Below the pieces are notes generated by a model that did not search any database, was not told the origin of the DNA, and worked only from the letters and a program-made list of their open reading frames with translations. From Frankiaceae bacterium (GTDB lineage: Bacteria > Actinomycetota > Actinomycetes > JAVEEB01): DNA of 9,029 bases. Positions 5,369-9,029 of this stretch are shown in pieces (the first letter of the stretch is position 1; the number at the start of each line of letters is the position of its first letter). The stretch is from positions 1 through 9,029 of the forward strand of contig JAVEEB010000129.1 in the NCBI GenBank assembly GCA_030840665.1, read 5' to 3'. The position numbers and the translations under genes were made by a program.

Positions 5369-5992
5369 ATGTCGACCCGAGTCCCGCCCGGCGACGAGCA
5401 GCCGCTCGTCGAGGTGGTCCGCAGCGCGCGCAGACGCCGGACAGTGTCGGCCTATCGCGACGGGGAACGCACGATCGTGCTCATCCCGGCCCGGATGAGT
5501 AAGGCCGAAGAAAATCGCTGGGTGACCGAGATGTTGGCCCGTCTGGCACGCCAAGACGGCCGGGCGAAGCGGTCCGACGCAGACCTGATGGCCCGCGCGA
5601 AGGACCTCTCGCGACGGTTTCTGGGGGGTCGGGCCGCTCCCGCGAGCGTTCGCTGGGTCGACAACCAGCGCTCCCGCTGGGGTTCGTGCACGCCCTCGGA
5701 GCGCAGCATCCGGTTATCGCGGCGGCTCGACGGGATGCCGGCGTACGTCGTCGACTACGTGCTCTTGCACGAGTTGGCGCACCTCCTCGTGCCGGGCCAC
5801 GGGGCACCGTTCTGGGCGGAGTTGGCGGCATACCCGCACCTGGAGCGCGCCCGTGGCTACCTGGAAGGTGTCGCGGCCGCCGCCGGCCTCGCCCTCAGCG
5901 ACGACGACGACAATGCCGGGGACGGTGACAACGCTGGGGACCACAACGACGCTGGCGACGGCGAGATTGCCGGCGACGGCGGAGGCAGCTAG
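5369..5992 (+). CDS. YgjP/SprT-like M48-type zinc metallopeptidase (DUF45) with acidic repeat tail
   Basis: This 207-residue protein carries the YgjP-family core: RSRWGSC (101-107), the zinc motif HELAH (134-138, catalytic Glu135) in YVVDYVLLHELAHLLVPGH, the third conserved His144, and FWAELAAYP (148-156). All catalytic residues are present, so an active zinc peptidase is likely; natural substrates of this family are not known. The N-terminus is Arg-rich (ARRRRTVSAYR) and has no signal peptide, so the protein is cytoplasmic. After residue 177 it continues with a 30-residue tail made almost only of Asp, Asn, Gly and Ala that is not part of the usual family length. ATG 5369 is preferred over GTG 5348. 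The stop overlaps the stop of the convergent gene. Confidence 0.88.
   Translation: MSTRVPPGDEQPLVEVVRSARRRRTVSAYRDGERTIVLIPARMSKAEENRWVTEMLARLARQDGRAKRSDADLMARAKDLSRRFLGGRAAPASVRWVDNQRSRWGSCTPSERSIRLSRRLDGMPAYVVDYVLLHELAHLLVPGHGAPFWAELAAYPHLERARGYLEGVAAAAGLALSDDDDNAGDGDNAGDHNDAGDGEIAGDGGGS
5912..5983 (+). repeat. Four degenerate 18-bp repeats coding an acidic AGD hexapeptide tail
   Basis: Codons 182-205 of the peptidase encode NAGDGD, NAGDHN, DAGDGE and IAGDGG: AGD recurs every six residues, preceded by DDDD. The DNA repeats with an 18-bp period but with different third bases (GCC GGG GAC, GCT GGG GAC, GCT GGC GAC, GCC GGC GAC), so the array is not a fresh perfect duplication. It probably forms a flexible acidic tail, possibly expandable by slippage. 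Confidence 0.8.
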
Positions 5993-7290
5993 GCGGGCGG
6001 TTCGGCCTCGGGGGTCTCAGGACTGCCCGGGTCGCGCGGTGCTGGGCTGTCCCACCCGGGCATTGACTGCGACCAGTCGGCGCCGGTGTCCCACGTCGCC
6101 TGGCCCACGCGCTCGGCGAACCCGATCGGGTCGTCGAGGTCGGCGGCGGACGGCAGCAGATCCGGGTGCACCCACAGGCCGTCGCGGCCGTCCATCCCGT
6201 GCTGATGTCTGACGGCGCCCCACAACGCGGCCGCGTCGCGCAGCCGGCGTGGACGCAGCTCCAGGCCGACGAGGGTGGCGAACGTCTGCTCGGCCGGGCC
6301 GCCCTCGGCGCGGCGGCGCCGCATCGTCTCCCGCAGGGCCGCGCTCGCCGGCAGGTGACCGGCGGCGGCCGCGTCCACCACGTCGTCGACCCACCCCGCC
6401 ACGAGCGCGAGGTTCGTCTCCAACCGGTCCAGCGCCGCGGTCTGAGCGGGCGTGTCGTGAGGCGCGAACATGCCGCCCGTCAGCGCCTGCTGCATCGCCT
6501 CCGGGTCGCTCGGGTCGAGGTCGGCCATCGCCGCTTCCAGGCCGCTCATGTCGATCTGGATGCCCCGGGCATATTCGGCGACGAGGTCGATGACGTGCAG
6601 GCGCAGCCACGGGACGTGCGCGAAGAGGCGTTGGTGCGCGGCCTCGCGGAGCGCGACGTACAGAAGCACTTCGCCTGCAGGCACGTCGAGTCCGGCACCG
6701 AACGCGTCGATGTTGGCGGTCACGAGCGCCGCGTGGCCGTTCGGAAGCAGCGGCAGGCCGATGTCCGAGGAGGACAGGACATCCCCTGCCAAGGACGCGA
6801 GGGCCTGGCCGATCTGGGCGCCGAACATCACGCCGCCCATCTGCTTCATCATCCCGCCCAGTGGTCCGGCGATGGCCTGCGCTTCGGCGGGCATGACGTC
6901 GTTCATCGCCTCGACGACGCGGGTCGCAATCGGTTCGACAAGCTCCTGCCAGACGGGCAGGGTGCTCTCGAGCCAGCGTCGCTGGGTCCAGGCTGCGGAG
7001 CCGGCGGCGGCGGCAGGGATGATGGTCACGGGGTCGAGCCACAGGTCGGCGAGTCTTAATGCGTCCGTCGCCTGAGTTGATGCCGTTGTCGTGCCTCCCG
7101 CGTCAGTCTCGGGAAGCGCGCCAAAGGCGGTTTTGCGTGCGAGATCCCAGTTGACCGGTCCCCCCGACCATGACAGCAGGTCCGCGAACTGATGCAGTGC
7201 AGCCGACAGATCTCCGGGCCCGCCGGCGCCGAACAAGAACGCGAGCGGGTTGTCGGGTTCTTCGTTGCCGGCGCCAGGTGTCGTGTTCAT
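5989..7290 (-). CDS. Zincin_2 (DUF2342) family zinc-metalloprotease-like protein
   Basis: This 433-residue protein matches the actinobacterial DUF2342/Zincin_2 'putative hydrolase' group throughout: NPLAFLFG (14-21), GGPVNWDLAR (43-52), YVALREAAHQRLFAHVPWLR (211-230), EYARGIQID (239-247) and HPDLLPSAADLDDPIGFA (375-392). At the expected active-site helix it reads REAAH (215-219), so the first His of HExxH is Arg. I believe this variant is shared by this subgroup, which makes protease activity doubtful. The Pro/Glu-rich end is disordered. AAGGAAA sits before the ATG at 7290. The gene lies back to back with the SDR gene across 50 bp and resembles Rv3195 by context and family (from memory). No membrane segment is obvious. 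Confidence 0.88.
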   Translation of the reverse strand: MNTTPGAGNEEPDNPLAFLFGAGGPGDLSAALHQFADLLSWSGGPVNWDLARKTAFGALPETDAGGTTTASTQATDALRLADLWLDPVTIIPAAAAGSAAWTQRRWLESTLPVWQELVEPIATRVVEAMNDVMPAEAQAIAGPLGGMMKQMGGVMFGAQIGQALASLAGDVLSSSDIGLPLLPNGHAALVTANIDAFGAGLDVPAGEVLLYVALREAAHQRLFAHVPWLRLHVIDLVAEYARGIQIDMSGLEAAMADLDPSDPEAMQQALTGGMFAPHDTPAQTAALDRLETNLALVAGWVDDVVDAAAAGHLPASAALRETMRRRRAEGGPAEQTFATLVGLELRPRRLRDAAALWGAVRHQHGMDGRDGLWVHPDLLPSAADLDDPIGFAERVGQATWDTGADWSQSMPGWDSPAPRDPGSPETPEAEPPA

Positions 7291-7340
7291 CGCTTTTCCT
7301 TGTCTGTCACGTATTCGAGCGTAACTGCGAAAGGCAACTC

Positions 7341-8417
7341 ATGACGCCGCGGGCCGATGGCGAGCGCCGTCCGAAGCTGACCGTCGCTGTCAGTGGGGCA
7401 GGCAGCGGCACAGGCGCGGCGGTGCTCGCGGCGCTCGGCAATTCCGACCTGCGCAAGCTCATCGCGATCGACGAACGGCGAGGGGATGCTGCCCTCGCGA
7501 CGTGGCGCGTGGCGGATGTGCGCGACCCGGCCTTCGCCGCGAAGCTGACGGGCGTCGACGTGCTGGTGCACCTTGCCCAGGAGGCGCGCCTCGACGCGCC
7601 GGCCGCGCAGCGCCGGGCACTGAACGTGCGCGGCACGTCGGTGGCCCTCACCGCCGCGGCGGCGTCCGGCGTGAAGCGTGTGGTCATCGTCACAAGTGCG
7701 ATGGTGTACGGCGCACGCGACGACAATCCAATCCCGCTTGACGAAAATGCCGCCCTGCGCGCGAACCCGGATGACTCCCTCATCGGCGACTGGGTCGAGA
7801 TCGAGCGGTCTGTCCGGCGAGCCGAGCGCTCGCACCCGTGGCTCGAGATCGCCACGCTGCGGCCGGCGACGATCGTCGGGCCCGGCATCGATTCGGTCAT
7901 CACGCGCCACTTCGAGTCGCCGAGGTTGCTCGTCCTGAAGGGCACGACACCGCTGTGGCAGTTCTGCCACGTCGACGACCTCGTCCGCGCGATCGTGGCG
8001 GTCGCCACGAGCGACATCGTCGGCGCCGTCAACGTCTCGGCGCACGGGTGGATGTCGCAACCGGAGGTCGAGCGCGTGTCGGGCAAGCGTCACATGGAAC
8101 TGCCGGCAGCGGTCGCCTTCGGCACGCTCGAACGCCTGCACAGGGTCGGCGCCACCCCGGCCACGTCGCAGGAACTCGAATTCCTCGCCTACCCATGGGT
8201 CGTCGACAACGCCCGGCTGTGCGCCCTCGGGTGGTCGCCGGAGTTCAGCAACGAGTCAGCCCTCGAGGCCCTGCTCGCCGAGGCGCGCCGCCACCTCGCG
8301 GTCGGCGCCCGCAGGCTGGATCGCAAGGACGCCACCCGCGCTGCCGCGGGAGCAACCGTCGCGCTGGTCGCCACCGCCGCACTGGCCCGCAGGGCCCGGA
8401 AGCGGCGTCGCGGCTGA
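7341..8417 (+). CDS. NAD-dependent epimerase/extended-SDR-like protein with membrane tail, probably non-catalytic
   Basis: This 358-residue protein has an extended-SDR Rossmann fold: the dinucleotide loop SGAGSGTG (18-25), acidic Asp44 after beta-2 (IAIDERR), VLVHLAQ (75-80), TSAMVYGA (118-125) and RPATIVGPG (174-182). Where extended SDRs carry YxxxK, this one reads GDWVEIE (149-155), with Trp151 and Glu155, so the catalytic Tyr and Lys are gone. I recall the same GD-x-x-EIE form in Streptomyces relatives, which suggests a conserved pseudoenzyme. The end (AAAGATVALVATAALA, 334-349, then RRARKRRRG) resembles a tail anchor with the protein body in the cytoplasm. ATG 7341 follows AAAGG at six bases; a longer frame from 7170 would overlap the divergent gene and adds Arg/Cys-rich sequence, so it was rejected. 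Confidence 0.85.
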   Translation: MTPRADGERRPKLTVAVSGAGSGTGAAVLAALGNSDLRKLIAIDERRGDAALATWRVADVRDPAFAAKLTGVDVLVHLAQEARLDAPAAQRRALNVRGTSVALTAAAASGVKRVVIVTSAMVYGARDDNPIPLDENAALRANPDDSLIGDWVEIERSVRRAERSHPWLEIATLRPATIVGPGIDSVITRHFESPRLLVLKGTTPLWQFCHVDDLVRAIVAVATSDIVGAVNVSAHGWMSQPEVERVSGKRHMELPAAVAFGTLERLHRVGATPATSQELEFLAYPWVVDNARLCALGWSPEFSNESALEALLAEARRHLAVGARRLDRKDATRAAAGATVALVATAALARRARKRRRG

Positions 8418-8452
8418 CGCGAGGGATTCCCGAACTGACCCCGCTGCCGACG

Positions 8453-8458
8453 TACAGT
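8453..8458 (+). promoter_or_regulatory. Possible -10 box upstream of the small membrane protein gene
   Basis: TACAGT (TANNNT form) lies about 40 bp before GTG 8499 in the 81-bp gap after the SDR gene. No persuasive -35 was found, so the small gene could equally be read through from the SDR gene. Confidence 0.3.
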
Positions 8459-8498
8459 GAAGGCCTTTCAACGTACGACGTGCAGGAGGGGCCCGGCA

Positions 8499-8741
8499 GT
8501 GCTGCTACTCCCTCAGGCCCCGGCGGTCCTGCACAACGCGCAGCCTTGGTACATCTGGCTGATCATCCCTGTGGTGCTGACGCTCGCGGCCGTGATCGGC
8601 GTGATGATTTACGCGCGACCGAAGCGCGAGGATGAGCCCGGCGAGTCCGTCGAGGAGTACGAGCGGTTCCGATCCGCGATGAACTCCCAGCTCCCCACGC
8701 GTCGCACGTCGCCACCTCCGACGGATCCAGGCGCGCAGTAG
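8499..8741 (+). CDS. Small single-span membrane protein of unknown function, 80 residues
   Basis: The GTG start at 8499 is chosen because AGGAGG lies nine bases upstream; an ATG at 8457 in the same frame would put that site inside the gene. The protein has a short hydrophobic start (LLLPQAPAVLHNAQP), one strong membrane helix at about residues 17-39 (WYIWLIIPVVLTLAAVIGVM), a basic patch RPKR, then an acidic and Pro/Ser/Thr-rich tail (DEPGESVEEYERF) that would be cytoplasmic by the positive-inside rule. I do not recognise the family. It follows the membrane-tailed SDR protein in the same direction, so a membrane partnership is possible but unproven. Confidence 0.7.
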   Translation: MLLLPQAPAVLHNAQPWYIWLIIPVVLTLAAVIGVMIYARPKREDEPGESVEEYERFRSAMNSQLPTRRTSPPPTDPGAQ

Positions 8742-8825
8742 TACGGGCTTGGTCCCGGGCTCAATCCGGCGCTTCCGCGTGCCGACGACTCTTCGCGACA
8801 GCCAAAGTCGAGAGGGGCACCGTCC

Positions 8826-9029
8826 GTGGAGCACGTCGTCTTCTATACGGGCCATGACGGTCTTCCGTCATTCCGCCGCGTGGACTCGCTGAACGAGGCA
8901 GTCTCGCTCGTTGAGCACCTGCGCAACTCCAAGAACGTCTCCGACACGACCGTGTACGCGATGTCCGCAGTGCCACTGGACTTCCGGCCGTACTACCGCG
9001 CAGAAGTCCCTGCTGAGGCCTACGACGCC
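8826..9029 (+). CDS. Hypothetical protein, N-terminal 68 residues (runs off the window)
   Basis: GTG 8826 is preceded by GAGAGGGG eight bases upstream. The visible protein begins MEHVVFYTGHDGLPSFRRVD and continues with NEAVSLVEHLRNSKNV, TVYAMSAVPLDF and YYRAEVP. The frame stays open to the last base with GC-rich third positions, so it is a real gene. The pattern (a short beta-rich domain with a conserved LRN and a VPL..YYR.EVP stretch) is reminiscent of small actinobacterial proteins of unknown function, but I cannot name a family. It is co-oriented with the small membrane protein gene across 84 bp. Confidence 0.75.
   Translation, partial: MEHVVFYTGHDGLPSFRRVDSLNEAVSLVEHLRNSKNVSDTTVYAMSAVPLDFRPYYRAEVPAEAYDA

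Noticed and set aside
4936..5370. Minus-strand frame of 144 codons in the large gap
   Set aside because: Low-complexity Arg/Pro/His-rich translation, no ribosome site, no known motif, and it runs into the promoter area of the peptidase gene.
6017..7042. Long alternative minus-strand frame inside the DUF2342 gene
   Set aside because: It translates to Arg/Gly-rich sequence without domains, while the other frame matches a known family from end to end.
7170..7340. Upstream extension of the SDR-like protein
   Set aside because: It overlaps the divergent DUF2342 gene, encodes an Arg/Cys-rich stretch, and a good AAAGG site supports the ATG at 7341.
7291..7340. Divergent promoter pair between the DUF2342 and SDR-like genes
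   Set aside because: Promoters must lie here or inside the genes, but candidates such as TTGTCT with TAACTG match the consensus too poorly to call.

Overview
The window is high-GC chromosomal DNA from an actinomycete (Actinomycetota). The evidence is the very high G+C with G/C at third codon positions, GTG and TTG starts, TANNNT-type -10 boxes with little or no leader, and gene families typical of the phylum: WhiB7, a DUF5679 zinc ribbon, a Zincin_2/DUF2342 protein and a YgjP-type peptidase. I cannot place it to genus. A member of the Micrococcales is possible, but that is a guess.

Left part (1-2026): a DrrA-type ABC exporter on the minus strand (ATPase, then a cut-off permease joined by an ATGA overlap) faces away from whiB7 on the plus strand. 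The whiB7 leader is the most informative piece of the window. It has an AT-rich box exactly 3 bp before a -35/-10 pair, a probably leaderless 68-codon alanine-rich upstream ORF, and a perfect 13-bp terminator hairpin. The end of the upstream ORF carries a 9-nt copy of the terminator's descending arm, which can form a competing antiterminator. A strong Shine-Dalgarno and WhiB7 with its AT-hook follow. This reads as a complete ribosome-mediated attenuator plus autoregulatory promoter, as known for whiB7/wblC, here in a form that can be read base by base.

Middle (2079-4907, minus strand): a UbiB/ABC1-type atypical kinase, a protein with an RRE-like N-terminus and a degenerate E1/ThiF (TOMM cyclodehydratase C-protein-like) domain but no YcaO partner in view, a UUCG-capped terminator, and a 50-residue DUF5679 zinc ribbon. 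From memory, the kinase next to whiB7, with a TOMM-like gene and a DUF2342 gene beyond, resembles the Rv3195-Rv3197A (whiB7) neighbourhood of Mycobacterium tuberculosis, so this is probably conserved core synteny and not an island.

Right part (4908-9029): a 461-bp non-coding gap with one perfect DnaA-box match and one near match; a YgjP-type metallopeptidase with a repetitive acidic tail; a convergent Zincin_2/DUF2342 protein that shares the CTAG stop with it; a divergent extended-SDR protein that lacks the YxxxK pair and ends in a membrane tail; a small single-span membrane protein; and the start of an unrecognised gene running off the end. I see no transposon, phage, CRISPR, tRNA or rRNA. 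The window is mostly ordinary core genome. The whiB7 control region and the run of apparently inactive enzyme folds (E1-like, SDR, zincin) are the points worth a second look.
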